Below are positions 49,115 through 62,200 of a DNA stretch of 64,000 nucleotides, piece after piece. A program made the position numbers and the translations under genes. The stretch's first letter is position 1; every line of letters begins with the position of its first letter. The stretch covers positions 16,775,001 to 16,839,000 of the forward strand of contig NC_092566.1 in the NCBI RefSeq assembly GCF_037975245.1, written 5' to 3'. This DNA comes from Apostichopus japonicus (lineage: Eukaryota; Echinodermata; Holothuroidea; Aspidochirotida; Stichopodidae). Below the pieces are notes generated by a model, which saw only the letters and a list, made by a program, of their open reading frames with translations, had not been told where the DNA came from and did not search any database.

Positions 49115-52100
49115 CTAGTATGGTGTGTCCGGGCGTGTTTCAAGCCAGTCCTTAACTTGAGGGATTTTCTTCATCCTTTCCATATGAGCTGCTAGTTTCG
49201 GGAAATCCTTCGGGTCATAGTTGGATGGATAATGGGTACGAACCGTTACATCAATAAAGGCGAATACATAAAAATCCGCCATTGAAATCTGCGAGAAAAT
49301 AAACCAAATGGGGGAGACAAGAATATGTTTAGAAAATGTTGCACAAGAAATGAAAAAGTCCAAAATTTTATCGACATTAAAGATCCACCTTTATTCTTAC
49401 ATTTTAAGTCTTTTTTCTTTCTGAAGGGAGAAGGGTGAAGGGAGGTGGAGGGGTGGGGAGGGGGAGGGGTAAGAGAAGGGATGCAATCAAATATGGATGA
49501 AAGGTGCATCGGAAACGGTTCCCAGATCTGTCGAGGGTGTTTACAAAGGAGCTATCAGCAAATATAACGAAATTCATGTCACAACTTACTGTTTGACTTT
49601 TATTCCCAAACAGAATATGTTTTCATTTCTGTGCAAATATTATTCATGAGGTCAAGTTTAAGTCTGTACCTTTTCTCCTACAAAGAAGTTGTTTCCGTCG
49701 TTGTTTTCTTTCAGCAAAGTTTCCAGAATTCCATATATTTTTGGTATTTTCTCCTCAACGTATCTTTTCTTCAAGGTGGCCTGGAAAGAATTAAACAAAT
49801 TGTTACGGTAACACTGTTATGGATTCGTTTAATAATCCTATAATCAGATGAGATTGTCAGCGTTCAATATTCCTTGCATTAAACAGAGGCGTGCAGGAAC
49901 CCCGTTTGGGAATGGCAGGTGGGGGGTATCTCACTCTTTCTCGTATAGTTAAAAAAGAGCACAGAATATATCTTTTTGTGCTTGAAAATCGATGAAACGG
50001 AAGAAAATCATCTGAAATCATCAGCAGACAACTTCACCCCAGACTGGACGTCAGCCCCCTGGCGGCTCCTGCACCTTCGTAAATAACAGTGAACTCTCCC
50101 CCCCCCCCGCCCCCCCCCCAACCTCTCCATCTCAATCAGGAAGTCCGTCTTTCGCCTCTAGTATATATACATCCATAGTACGATCCTCTATAAGGAATGC
50201 TGCATTTTATTCCATTTTCAGAGCTTTGTTCGCTTAAATTATACAGAGGGAGGGGTATTTGTACACCACGCCCACACCCGTCATCATCCTTGAGAGTAAA
50301 ACAAGAAAAATCGAAAATACTGCGACTTCCCCGGCTATGGCCCCTGTACCTATGGCGGCTCTAACACCTTGGCCAATAACAGGTTAATGTTCGCTCTTCT
50401 TTTCTCCATTCCCCCACAATCCCCCCCCCCCCCACAACCCCATCGGAAATATCCCGTCCCACGCCTCTGGTATACATTTAACGAAAGATAGACTGTAATA
50501 ATTGCTGATTCCCGTTTTAACTGACCTTGACCTCGTCACTGTCGTGCGGTTGCCAAAGTCGATCGATATCATGTTCATAATCAACGATATTTTCGCAAAT
50601 GGAGTCGATACGAGTTGATTCCCAGTTGTTGCTGCCATAAAATCCTTCGAAATATAATAAGAAACATCGAAATAATGCGACAATAAAACGTTGAGAGTGT
50701 TGTGATAAAAAGTAAAGTTTGCTATGAAATGACAAACTATTTACGTATAACATCCCGCAAAACGTGAAAATATTGCAAATATTTCCGACATCAAACATCA
50801 AACTTTCGAGAATTATGTAATTTTGATATCAGGAGAGAAAGAAACGTCAACACGTCATTATTTACTGACAAAGAGCAAGGTTGACCCAACAACCGTCTCT
50901 CTGTCCTTTCCCAATAGATAACAATCTATGGGATACCCCCTTATTCCGGCCTCTCCCCACCCCAAACCCCACCCCCCCCCCCAGAAGTGATGTCCCTGAT
51001 GTATCCCTTGCATAGTCTATTCTAATTATACTTCTTCAAATGAGGTAAACAATACCTTACCGGTGGCACATAATTCTGTAAACAGTTTCCAAAACTGACC
51101 AAAAAGTTGTATGCGGAAATGCAGAATTGCTTGCCGACTAGGAATTGTTATGATAATTTGTCAGTAAAAGTATGAAGCGGTTACTGTGGCGATCTTACCT
51201 GCTTCTCGCGCAATGTATCGACAGATTGCGAGTGATTGTATAATCCTTTTACCATTCACTTCAAGAACCGGTACCATTCCATGCAGAATAGCTGAAAAGA
51301 AGCATATAAAAGTTTCATTCATACTGAAATATTTCGGCTCGGATGGTTCCTGGGACTTGCTTGGGATAACATTGACAAATGACTACGAAGGCCAGTGGAA
51401 ATTTGAGTGAATTACAACATTAATGTTACACTAATGATTTAGGAATGCCGCAATTATGAGTTTGGATAACGATCAGTCCCGGGGACGGATTTACCGTCGG
51501 ACCAGATGGGCTCGGGCCCATGCATGGCCTCCGATCTATCTATACACGGGGACCACCAACATTAGAAGGCCAATAAATGCAAAAGAAAAAACGGGATACG
51601 GGAGCAAATTGTGGCCTATTAAACAGAGTATCATTAAATAAAAGATTCTTCTCTTCCCTCATCATATTACTTTTCAATTTCTGGACGAGCGTCACCCACC
51701 CCCCCCCCCCCACACACACACAAAAGAGAAATTCGTCCTTGCATCTGGGTGCCACAAGGTTGTGTCAAATAAGCACTTTTGTTTTGGTTTTATTTGGGGA
51801 TGAAAAGGGGGGCGGGAGGTACCACCCTCTTTCTAGATCCGCGCTTCGTTACCGTAGTCGCATTTGTCTACCAGTATTGAATGTACGCATATAGCTTCCA
51901 GTCTGGCAACGAACCCAATACATTGCGCTACTGACCCCCCCCCCCCACCGCAACAACCCCACCCCTCCCACCTCTCATCTTAACTGTATGAGCTGTAGGC
52001 CTACTAAATAAAGTATATACTTACTCTTTTGGAATTCCGGCCACTGTTCTTCCGATATTCTAAAGTCTTCAAATTCAATGCCAGCAGTTTTAAACATCAG

Positions 52101-52157
52101 TCTTGGGCATTCGCCACGACTCATCATGTCGAAATATATTAGTTTGTAGGTTGCCAT
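49115..52157 (-). CDS. Sigma-class glutathione S-transferase (GST-B), 209 aa
   Basis: Exons in transcript order: 52157-52025, 51291-51199, 50644-50526, 49780-49670, 49288-49115; 630 nt. Starts MATYKLIYFDMMSRGECPRL; the tyrosine of IYF is the expected catalytic residue (Y8). VPVLEVNGKRIIQSLAIC and RYIAREAG form the glutathione site. C-domain: GSNNWESTRIDSI, KENNDGNNFFVGEK, ISMADFYVFAFIDVTV, ending RPDTPY. The region usually RGRAE reads SRGEC here. It differs from GST-C at six residues by my count. An in-frame ATG 12 codons upstream exists but MATYK matches the paralogs. Intron 3 holds a hAT-like element also present in GST-C. Confidence 0.94.
49884..50469 (+). mobile_element. hAT-like element in GST-B intron 3
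   Basis: Starts CAGAGGCGTG and ends CACGCCTCTG, a perfect 10-bp inverted pair, with the usual C/G runs inside. No clear target duplication. Confidence 0.65.
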
Positions 52158-53933
52158 GCTCTTTAAGACTATAATATATGTAATTTTCAACTTTCCAAGT
52201 CAGTCTCAATGCGCTGTGGAATTAATAGCGTCGAGTGCGGGCTCCTTGAGTGCAGTGCATGCATTCAGACGGTGAGCTAGCTTATGTGTAACGGTAAACA
52301 GTATAAAGTACCAACAGATAAGATTGTTTTCCCTTTTTCTTATCTTTTTTTCAGGCGACACATAGATTGTGCTTATTCATCGTGACGTCTCTATACTATC
52401 TGCAGCGAGCTGAGATGAATTGCACGTTCAAGTTTCTGCAAACCACTTACTCACGTGAGGGAACATATAGGACACTTCACGGTCCACATAAATCTTCCGT
52501 AGACTACTGATTGAGTTCGTGCACGTGATGTAAATCATCTAACCGAGCGTTCCCTGGTAGCCGACTGTGATAAATGAACTCGTATATACATGAACTTACA
52601 TTGGGTTTTCACCAAGCGACATTCATTTTGAACCTGAACATTAGAAAACTGTTAAAATTACACCGTGTAGGGACGCCTCCAATAATACTTCTAGGAGGCT
52701 TCAATTCCCCAGAAAAAAATCATGTGGATCAGCTCCCACCCCCCCCTTCCTCAGTGACACACATTACAACCAATTCCCAGTAAATGTAAAGTACACACAT
52801 ACGTAACATCTCTATTTACATTACAACCTAAACACAGTCGAAAACGTCTTCAACACTGTTTTAAAACTAAAGATACAGCAGCACCATTTTGCAGCTATAG
52901 GTACCCTCTAGTTTAGCACATTCCCCCATACCCTTCTCCTTAGGACCTACATCTTATTCCCGCCCCCCCCCCCCCCAAAAAAAGGGGCAAAAAAAAAGGC
53001 AAAGTTGATGTAAAATTATATTTTTCTTTGATTCAACAAACAGTCAATATTACTCTAAAGTGGATACCAAATTATCCTTGTAATAATGAAACCCAAAATT
53101 CCAGTTGTATATACTCTTCTCAGAACTCGGCAACAATTAAAGCAACAATAAATAAAACCTGAACATATAACGGAATAACTTGAACCCAACCACAGTTTGC
53201 GTGGTGACAAGTTCATTATCAGAGCGTCAGTGACGCAAAACTGTGTTGTGGGCTCTCAATTATAGAAAGTCTGTATAATCATATTGCACGAGAAATTGCA
53301 GGTGCATGCCATGTAAAGGAAAATCTGTTGGCACGTTTGTTTTCATCACGTAGGTTGTGAAACAAATACTCCAAAAAACGTATTTTAGTTGATTTTAATC
53401 GTTCGGTGCGAGACTCCTCGCAAACAAGCAAAATATCGCCAAGGTCATAAAAAAGGCTTTGTATGGTGTACAGCTGCTGATGCAAATTTTTATTTTAGCA
53501 ATTGCGTCCAAGAAGGACCAGAAAATGCTTCACAAAGCTTTCCAATGGTTTGGTCTAATGGACCCCTGTCGACCCATATAGTTGCAAATGAACTCATCAG
53601 GCGCTTTAACGGTGGACTTCACGCCACATGAATGCAAACATGTAATGGGCGTTGCGTGACTAAACTGGCGACACGTTTGGCATACTGAATATTCAGTGTT
53701 CTCCTGTTACTAAGGCTGACTCCTGCCGCATCCCGGCCTTCGAGCCCCAATTTCAAACCGGTATTGGCCGCCCTGCTAACGCAACTTGCTTTCGAATGAT
53801 TTAATGAGTTTGATGATTTTAATGTGAAAACTAATTTAAGCGTAGTAATAAAAGCGACACAAACTAGGCCTTGCGAAGGAAAACACTGTGACTGCTTTAT
53901 ACATGCTACTTAATGTCATTTCAATTCAACTTT

Positions 53934-56861
53934 CTAGTATGGTGTGTCCGGGCGTGTTTCCAGCCAGTCCTTAACTTGAGGAATTTTCTTCATCCTTTCC
54001 ATATGAGCTGCTAGTTTCGGGAAATCCTTCGGGTCATAATTGGATGGATAATGGGTACGAACCGTTCCATCAATAAAGGCGAATACATAGAAATCCGCCA
54101 TTGAAATCTGCGGGAACATAAACAAAATGGGGGAGACAAGAATGGTTATAAAATGTTGTTAAAAGAAATGAAAAAGTCCAAAATTTTATCGACATTAAAG
54201 ATCCACCTTTATTCTTACATTTTAAGTCTTTTTTTTCTGGAATAGAGAAGGGAGGTGTTGGGAAGGGCGGGGGTGAGATAAGGGTGGATGCAATTAAACA
54301 TGGAAGAAAGGTGCATCGGAAACGGTTCCTAGATCTGTCAAGGGTGTTGTCAAAGACACTTTAAGCCAATATAACAAAATTCATGTCATAACTTATGGTT
54401 TGACTTTCATTCCCACACATAATATGTTTTCATTTCTGTGCAAATATTATTCATGAGGTAAATTTTAAGTCTGTACCTTTTCTCCTACAAAGAAGTTGTT
54501 TCCGTCGTTGTTTTCTTTCAGCAAAGTTTCCAGAATTCCATATATTTTTGGTATTTTCTCCTCAACGTATCTTTTCTTCAAGGTCGCCTGGAAAGAATTA
54601 AACATATTTTTGTTACTGTAACACTGTTATGGATTCGTTTAATAATCCTATAATCAGATGAGATTGTCAGCGTTTAATATTCCTTGCATTAAACAGAGGT
54701 GTGCAGGAACCGTTGGGAATGGCAGGTTGGGGGGGGGGGGGGTATCCCACTCTTTCTCGTATACTAAAAAGAGCACAGAATATATCTTTTTGTGCTTGGA
54801 ATTCGATAAAACGGAAGAAAATTATCTTAAATCATCAGCAGACAACTTCGCCCAGACTGGACGTCTGCCCCATTGCGGCACCTTCTTAAACAGTGTACCC
54901 CCACCCCTATCCATCTCAATCAGGAATCCCGTCTTTCGCCTCTGGTATAATACATCCATATTACGATCCTCTAAGGAATGCTGCATTTTATTCCATTTTC
55001 AGAGCTTTATACGCTTAAATTATACAGAGGGAGGGGTATTCGTATACTACGCCCCCACCAGGCCCTCATCCTCCTTGAGAGTAAAACAAGATAAAACCGA
55101 AAAGACTGCGACTTCCCTGGCTTAGGCCCCTATGCCCATGTCGGCTCTAACACCTTGGCCATGCAATAACATGTTACATGCTCACTCTACTAGTCCCCCC
55201 CCCCACCCTTCAACCACATCGGAAATATCCCGTCCTACACGTCTGGTATACATTTAACGTATGATAGACTGTAAGAATGGTTAATTCCCGTTTAAATTAC
55301 CTTGATCTCGTCGCTGTCGTGCGGTTGCCAAAGTCGATCGACATCATGTTCATAATCAACGATATTTTCGCAAATGGAGTCGATACGAGTTGATTCCCAG
55401 TTGTTACTGCCATAAAATCCTTCGAAATATAATAAGAACAACGAAAGTGCGACAATAAAACGTTGAGAGTTTTGTGATAAAACGTGGAAATTGAAAGTTT
55501 AAAAAGTTTGCGATGAAATGACAAAACATTCAGATATAACATCCCAATTTCCGCAAAACGTGAAAATGTTGCAAGTATATGTCCGACATGAAACATCAAA
55601 CTCTCGAGAATTATGTAATTTTAATATCTGGAGAGAAAGAAACGTCAACACGTCATTATTTACTGACAAAGAGCAAGGTTGACCCAACAATCGTCCCTCT
55701 GGTAGCCTTTCCCAATAGATAATACTGTATGGGGTACCCCCCTTATCTCCCAACCCCCCCCCACCCCAGAAGTGATGTCCCTGATGCATCCCTTGCATAT
55801 AGTCTATTCTAATTATATTTCTCCCAATGCGGCAAACAATACCTTACGGGTATTGTTGTATCCAGAAATGTAGACTTACTGCAAAGATTGTAATGATAAT
55901 TTTGTCAGTTAAAGTATGAAGCGGTTACTGTGGCGATCTTACCTGCTTCTCGCGCAATGTATCGACAGATTGCGAGTGATTGTATAATCCTTTTACCATT
56001 CACTTCAAGAACCGGTACCATGCCATGCAGAATAGCTGAAAAGAAGCATATAGAAGGTTCATTCATACTGAAATACTTCGACTCTGATGGTCCCTGGGAC
56101 TTGTTGACAGATGAATACAAAGTCCAGTAGAATTTGAGTGAATAACAATATTAATGTTACACTAATGATTTTAGGAATGCCGCAATCATGATTTTGGATA
56201 ACGTTCAGGCCCGGGCACGGACATACCGTCGGAACATATGGGCTCGGGCCCATGCATGGCCTCCGATCAATCTATACACGGGGACCAACAACATTAGAAG
56301 GCAAATAAATGCAAAAGAAAAACGGGATACGGGAGCAAATTGTGACCTATTAAACAGAGTATCATTAAATAAAAGATTCTTCTCTTCCCTCATCATATTA
56401 CTTTTCAATTTCTGGACGAGCGTCACCCACCCCCCCCCCCCCCACACACACAAAAGAGAAATTCGTCCTTGCATCTGGGTGCCACAAGGTTGTGTCAATA
56501 ACCACTTTTGTTTTGTTTGGGGGTGAAAAGGGGGGGGTACCACCCCTCTTTCTGGATCTGCGCTTGGTCACCGTAGTAGCATTTATCTACCAGTATTGAA
56601 TGTACACATATAGCTTCCAGTCTGGCAACGAACCCAATACATTGCGCTACTGACCCCCCCCCCCCCCCTTACCGCACAAAACCCACCCTCCCTGTATGAA
56701 CTATAGTAAAAAAAAAGTACATACTTACTCTTTTGGAATTCTGGCCACTGTTCTTCCGATATTCTAAAGTCTTCAAATTCAATTCCAGCAGTTTTAAACA
56801 TCAGTCTTGGGCATTCGCCACGACTCAACGCGTCTAAATATATTAGTTTGTAGGTTGCCAT
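53934..56861 (-). CDS. Sigma-class glutathione S-transferase (GST-C), near-identical duplicate of GST-B, 209 aa
   Basis: Exons in transcript order: 56861-56729, 56035-55943, 55419-55301, 54587-54477, 54107-53934; 630 nt with every exon the same length as in GST-B. Differences from GST-B that I count: F9L, M11A, M12L, one I/V and one V/I exchange in exon 3, and V to G in exon 5 (FIDGTV). F9 directly follows the catalytic-type tyrosine, so F9L may touch the active site. Splice sites are intact. The duplicated block extends well upstream of the ATG, so it probably has its own promoter copy. Confidence 0.94.
54694..55245 (+). mobile_element. hAT-like element in GST-C intron 3, duplicate of 49884-50469
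   Basis: Same element at the same place in the duplicated gene, with both ends slightly mutated (CAGAGGTGTG, ACACGTCTG), so the insertion predates the duplication. Confidence 0.65.
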
Positions 56862-57649
56862 GCTCTCTCTTCACGACAAATATATGTAATTTGCAAACTT
56901 TCCGAGTCAGTCTCAATGCGCTGTGGAATTAATAGCGTTGAGTGCTGGCTACTTGAGTGTGCAGTGCATGCATTCAGACAGTGAGCTAGCTTATGTGCAA
57001 CGGTAAACAGTATAAAGTACCAACAGATAAGATTGTTTTTTTCTTATCTCTTTCAGGCGACACATAGATTGTGCTTATTCATTGTGACGTCTCTATACTA
57101 TCTGCAGCGAGCTGAGGTGACTTGTACGTTCAAGTTTCTACAAATTACTTATTCACCCGGCGGGAACAGCCTATAAGACATAAATATTCCGTAGACTACT
57201 GATTGGATTCGTGCACGTGATATAAATCATCTAACCCCGCGCTTTCTGGTGGATTCCTATTGCCGACTGTGATAAAGGAACGCTTGTGTGAACGTACATA
57301 TTTGGTTTTCACCAAGCGACATCCATTTTGAGCCTGAACATTAGAAACTGTTGTAAGGTACACTGTAGGGGCGCAAGAATACTTCTAGGAGGCTTCAATT
57401 CCCCAGAATTAAATCGCGGGCATCATCCCCACCCCCCTTCCCCAATGACACACATTACAACCAATTCCCAGTAAATGTAAAGTACGCACATACGTAGCAT
57501 CTCTATTTACATTACAGTCGAAAACTTCTTCAACACTGTTTTAAAAAATAAATATACAGCATCACCATTTTGCAGCTAGGCACCCTCTATTTAAGCACAT
57601 CTTCTATACCCTTCTCCTCAGAACATACACCTTATCACTCCTACATGGG

Positions 57650-58640
57650 GGGGGGGGTGGGCTTGGCCCTGATAAGATTCTACTTTTCACGCGTTAATGA
57701 AGCAATGGGGCAATTTAAAAGTAGTGGTCCTTTCTTTGCCACAAGTAAACGGAAATGCAGATTATAAAGAGCAGAGATACATTCTGTGCAAGTAATTCCA
57801 GAAAGGGTCTTTGTTGAAAGCAAATTCTCAGGTAAACAGTTAATCATCATCACTCATATTCTTTGTGTATCAAGCTAAATATTAATTTCAAATGTTTGCA
57901 TATATTACAATGACTTTGACAAACTAAATGCTATGCTATTAGAAATACTTTTATATCTGATTAAGAATTTTAAGTTCACTGATCAATAATCATGATATGC
58001 ACACACAAAAACAACACGGTTGTTTGTATGAATGTAATGTGACAAACCTAATATTGATTCAACCTGTGGTTGTTGAGATATCATGTTTGCAAGCTGTTTT
58101 GACAGTTTTCCAGAAAATCCCACTCATCATGAATATTAATGAGGTAAAAATTGCACTTGCAAAGAAATGTATATGTAGTTACATGATCATGCGAAGTATA
58201 AAGTAAATCGGACCTAGGGTTGAAAAGATATTGACATTTTCAGAATTTTACGTTTTAAAGCCCCGCCCACTCATTAATATGCATGCAAAAATGCCATACA
58301 TTAACTTTGCAATACAATGAACGTCGGACATTGGAATTTCCAGGGGTTCACTTCTTTGTCGGACTATTATCAGGAACAAATAGAAAGTAAGAACGTCCAG
58401 TAGCAAATAAAGTTAATAAAGAAACAAACGAATCACATTCCGAATACAAAGTTTTTATTGTTAATATTTCCGAACGTAACACAAATTATACTTTAAGTTA
58501 CGATTTCAGATAAGATTAACGAGGAAAGACAGAGCATATGGTGACCCGTAAAATGATAAACAGAATATGTCAACAACGGTTCAATACTTTTCTATAAAAA
58601 AAGTCTCAAATGTGGTGAGTCTCATGATATAAAATGAGTT
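57650..58640. other. Region between GST-C upstream flank and GST-D, no gene seen
   Basis: Holds GTTGAGATATCATGTTTGCA and similar phrases (57980-58320) that recall the dispersed repeat at 12600-13290. No coding potential. Confidence 0.4.
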
Positions 58641-58643
58641 ATA

Positions 58644-58923
58644 CAGGCGTGTAGCCAAGGGCGGGGGGGGGGGGGGAAGCCGCCCCCTTGAGCATAAAAT
58701 TTTTTATTTTAATGTTTTTATGATATCGCTATAGTATTTTCAAAAATAGAAAATGCTAAGATGCAACTTGCAAGGCCTGGGAAGTGCCATTTCCAGCGAT
58801 CTGGGAGGCATTTTCAGCCAAAATTTTATTGTACGCTTCGCGCCAACTCACGGTGGCGCTACGCTTAGATAGTTTGCGATACAGTTTCGCCCCTCCCTTG
58901 GCAAATTCCTGGCTACGCGCCTG
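58644..58923 (-). mobile_element. hAT-type MITE (CAGGGGCGTAGC family) downstream of GST-D
   Basis: Starts CAGGCGTGTAGCCAAGG and ends GGCTACGCGCCTG. Flanked by GAGTTATA and GAGTTAAA, a 7/8 match to an 8-bp target duplication. Core motif present in reverse. Confidence 0.82.
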
Positions 58924-59216
58924 GAGTTAAACAATCTCAATTCGCATCAATGTCGTTCGTTCTTCATTTAAGAAAGAACTTAAGAAACAAAACCGCATGC
59001 TATAACCTTGAACTTTTCAGAAGTCACAAAATATTGAAAAAAAAAAAATCTTACTTTAAATTTCGGGTTTCGTGTATCTCAAAACTTTAAGGTGAAAGGA
59101 AAATACCCCCTCCCTTCAACCCCCCCCCACCCCAATATCTTCGGTGTACAGAAAACTCAAGGAGATGAGAAATAATACAACACATTAATTCACTATATGA
59201 TACTGTATGTACCTCT

Positions 59217-62200
59217 CTAGAAAGCGGTATTCGGTCGTTTTTCAAGCCAGGCCTTAATTTGTGGGATATCTTTCATTCTTTTCACATGAGATGCTAGTTT
59301 CGGGAAGTCCTTTGGATCATAGTCCGAAGGGAAATGTGTTCGAAGTGTCACATCGATAAACACAAAAACATGGAAATCTGCCAGTGAAATCTGTTAACAG
59401 AAGAAGAGAAAATAGAATTTCGATTTTATTGGAAAGCGCTTTACAAATAGCACATATTATTATTATTATTTTTATTATTATTATTATTATTTTAATTATT
59501 ATTATTTCTATTATTATTATTATTATTTTTATTATAAGTTGATTGTAAGCATTGAAAGCAAACATGACCATTATAAGAATTATTCAATCGTCCTGAAGGA
59601 AAGTACGTTTCTTTACAGAAACTAAATAATCACACTTGGAGAAACGCTGATTAGGACGGTCGATTAAATGGGCGAGGTATAAAACTTGAAGTATATGCAG
59701 TCACTTTGGTTCTACACGGCACACGCAGGTAATTACAGGCAAATGCATTGATATTGGGACCAAAATAACCATGTGATATAATTTTTACGTAACGAGCTCG
59801 AATGAGAAATTTGTGAGCAGCATTGTATGGGTGCTTGTAAGTATATACCTTATCTCCAACAAAGAACGCGTTTCCGTCCTTGTTTTCCTTCAACATGGTT
59901 TCGAGGATACCGTACACTTTCGGTATCTTCTTTTCGATGTACCTCTTCTTCACAGTAGCCTGCCAAGAAAAACGAGACGACCTTAAAGTAAGTGAAGACT
60001 CGCGCACAAAGAAACCTCTGATGCCGGTAATCCGACATGATTCCGGTAATCCGACCTAGTTTCGAATGAGGTGTAACAGAATTGTTAGACACCACCATCG
60101 ATCGCAGAAAATACACACACAGCTTGCTACCGTCGGTAATTAGACACTAGTGTACAGTCAATACATACAGCTACGGTCAATACCCCACAACATAGTGTAC
60201 ATAGCAGCGATAGACAACTCAGGTCTAGATAAAAGATAACAAGGTTTCACGTTTCATTACTGGCTGCATTTTGTAGCGACAAGAAGAAAACTTCACTTGC
60301 AAGCAACGGAAAGTTAAAAAAAAAAATTCAGAGGGTGGCACGCGGTTTGGGGCGAGTCTTTAATGCCTTTAATTTAAAGATCTGCTATATTGGCTCCAAT
60401 TATAGCACGCTATAGCTGGGAAAGTTTTCATTTTTTAATTATGCAATCGACCTGCCACGATCGTAAATCGACCTCAGAAATTTACAATTTGCCTGCATAG
60501 CTTCTTCACACCATTAGGCTATTTTGTGTAAACATTGTGTGGATTATGTTCATGTCTACAGTGTAGTTAATCATGTAGCATTCACACAAAGTCCCTTGTA
60601 GAAGAAAAATATGTGGCAGTCGTTGCAGACTCATTGGTAAAAAGAGGTCATTTTACGACCAAGGCAGCCGGGTCGATTACGTAATCTTAATAAACTTTGC
60701 CATGATAGTGTGCTATATAGTTGGGGTCTATACAGCAGACCTGGCGTATATAGGAAGCTATGGAAACGACAGGATACACCGCAAAGACATGGTAATTATT
60801 TATGTACTTCAATCGTTTTGTAATATGTTATGTTCAAGCCGTCACCCCTCCCACCACACCGGAAATATACGCAGTTGCACTCCTGACCATTAGATATGTA
60901 TGGTTTGCTATCAATCCAAAGATCTAAAAGTAATCTATCTTCACCTCAGCCATGTAAAACTGGAACAGGGGTTATGTACTGTGGTTAGAATAAACTGATA
61001 CATATATGATTCTAAAAGTATAAATAATGAAATAATTAAGGTGAACTTACCTTGGTCTCGTCGGTTTCGTCAGGCCGCCAGAGCCTATCAACATCATGTT
61101 CGTAGTCAACAATCGTTTCGCAAATAGAGTCGATACGAGCCGACTCCCAATTGCTACTGCCATAAAATCCTGCCCGAAAGAAACATGGTAAAAAATGAGA
61201 TGAAACTTCTAGAATAACCTGAATAATGGCGAAATTTTACTGAAAACCCCAATCTCTAAGGTTGATACGTGTTTTTTGTGATTTGAAGTCTCATTGAACA
61301 AAATGGTCCTGAATGTCCACAGTGCATAATTTCAACCGATGCAAAGCTCGGTTGCTGTTACATCATTTTGTGATTACAATCAGCCCGAACGAGAGAGAGA
61401 GAGAGAGGGGGGGGGGGTGGAGAGGGGGGGTCAGGGGAGATCCTGAGTGCATCATTTATACTATCGTCACGAATTTCAACCGATGCGAAGCTCCTGTTGT
61501 TGTTATATCATTTTGTGATTATATAATCAGCTTGAATGAGAGACACGGGGGGGGGGGGGGTATCAGGGGGTGTGAATCAGCATTTGGGTCTCCTTTACAG
61601 AAAATGAACTTAGAAATAAATAAAAAGGCCAAATAAATAGGCCAAATAAGTGAAACAGTTGAAGCAAATGTGGCGTGATGATGTCATACTTAGACTTGAT
61701 CAAGTCTCCAGCCTTGTGTGTTAAGGAACATTATATTTGTGATATCTCCTAAATGGAATCATATTTTTTCTTTCTGGGATAGTTGTTTGGGATAGTTCTA
61801 CGTGACAGTTATCTCTATCACATATAGACATCTCATGACGGTTGGATATTTGTCACCTTTAACGTCACCTGAACAAAATATAACGTTTGGTGGTGAGCAG
61901 AAGTTAAAGGCAGTCAGTATAGGCCCCAATTATAGCATGCTCTAATTGCTAGAAGTTTTCAAAAAATACATTCCTGGAGGTCTTTACTCTCCAAATTGTT
62001 CTCAGACATTGTTAAGGAACACACAATATGGCTGAATGTCCCAGTGAGGAATATTTCCTGGAAGGTTGTAATTAAAACAGTTTAAGAATTTTGACCCAAA
62101 GGAGACCATATTTAAATATCTAGCATATTTGGTGACAATACAGTATACCTTTTAAGGCTTCACCGCCTTACCAGCTTCCCTTGCGATGTATCGGCAGATG

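Larger units (their letters stand above)
48185..57645. repeat. Tandem segmental duplication (two units, about 4.8 and 4.6 kb) carrying GST-B and GST-C
   Basis: Unit 1 runs from about 48185 to 52980 and unit 2 from about 52999 to 57645. Similarity covers 3' flank, exons, introns including an inserted hAT-like element, and roughly 0.8 kb upstream of each ATG. Units abut almost directly. Differences are mainly small indels and homopolymer lengths. Confidence 0.9.
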
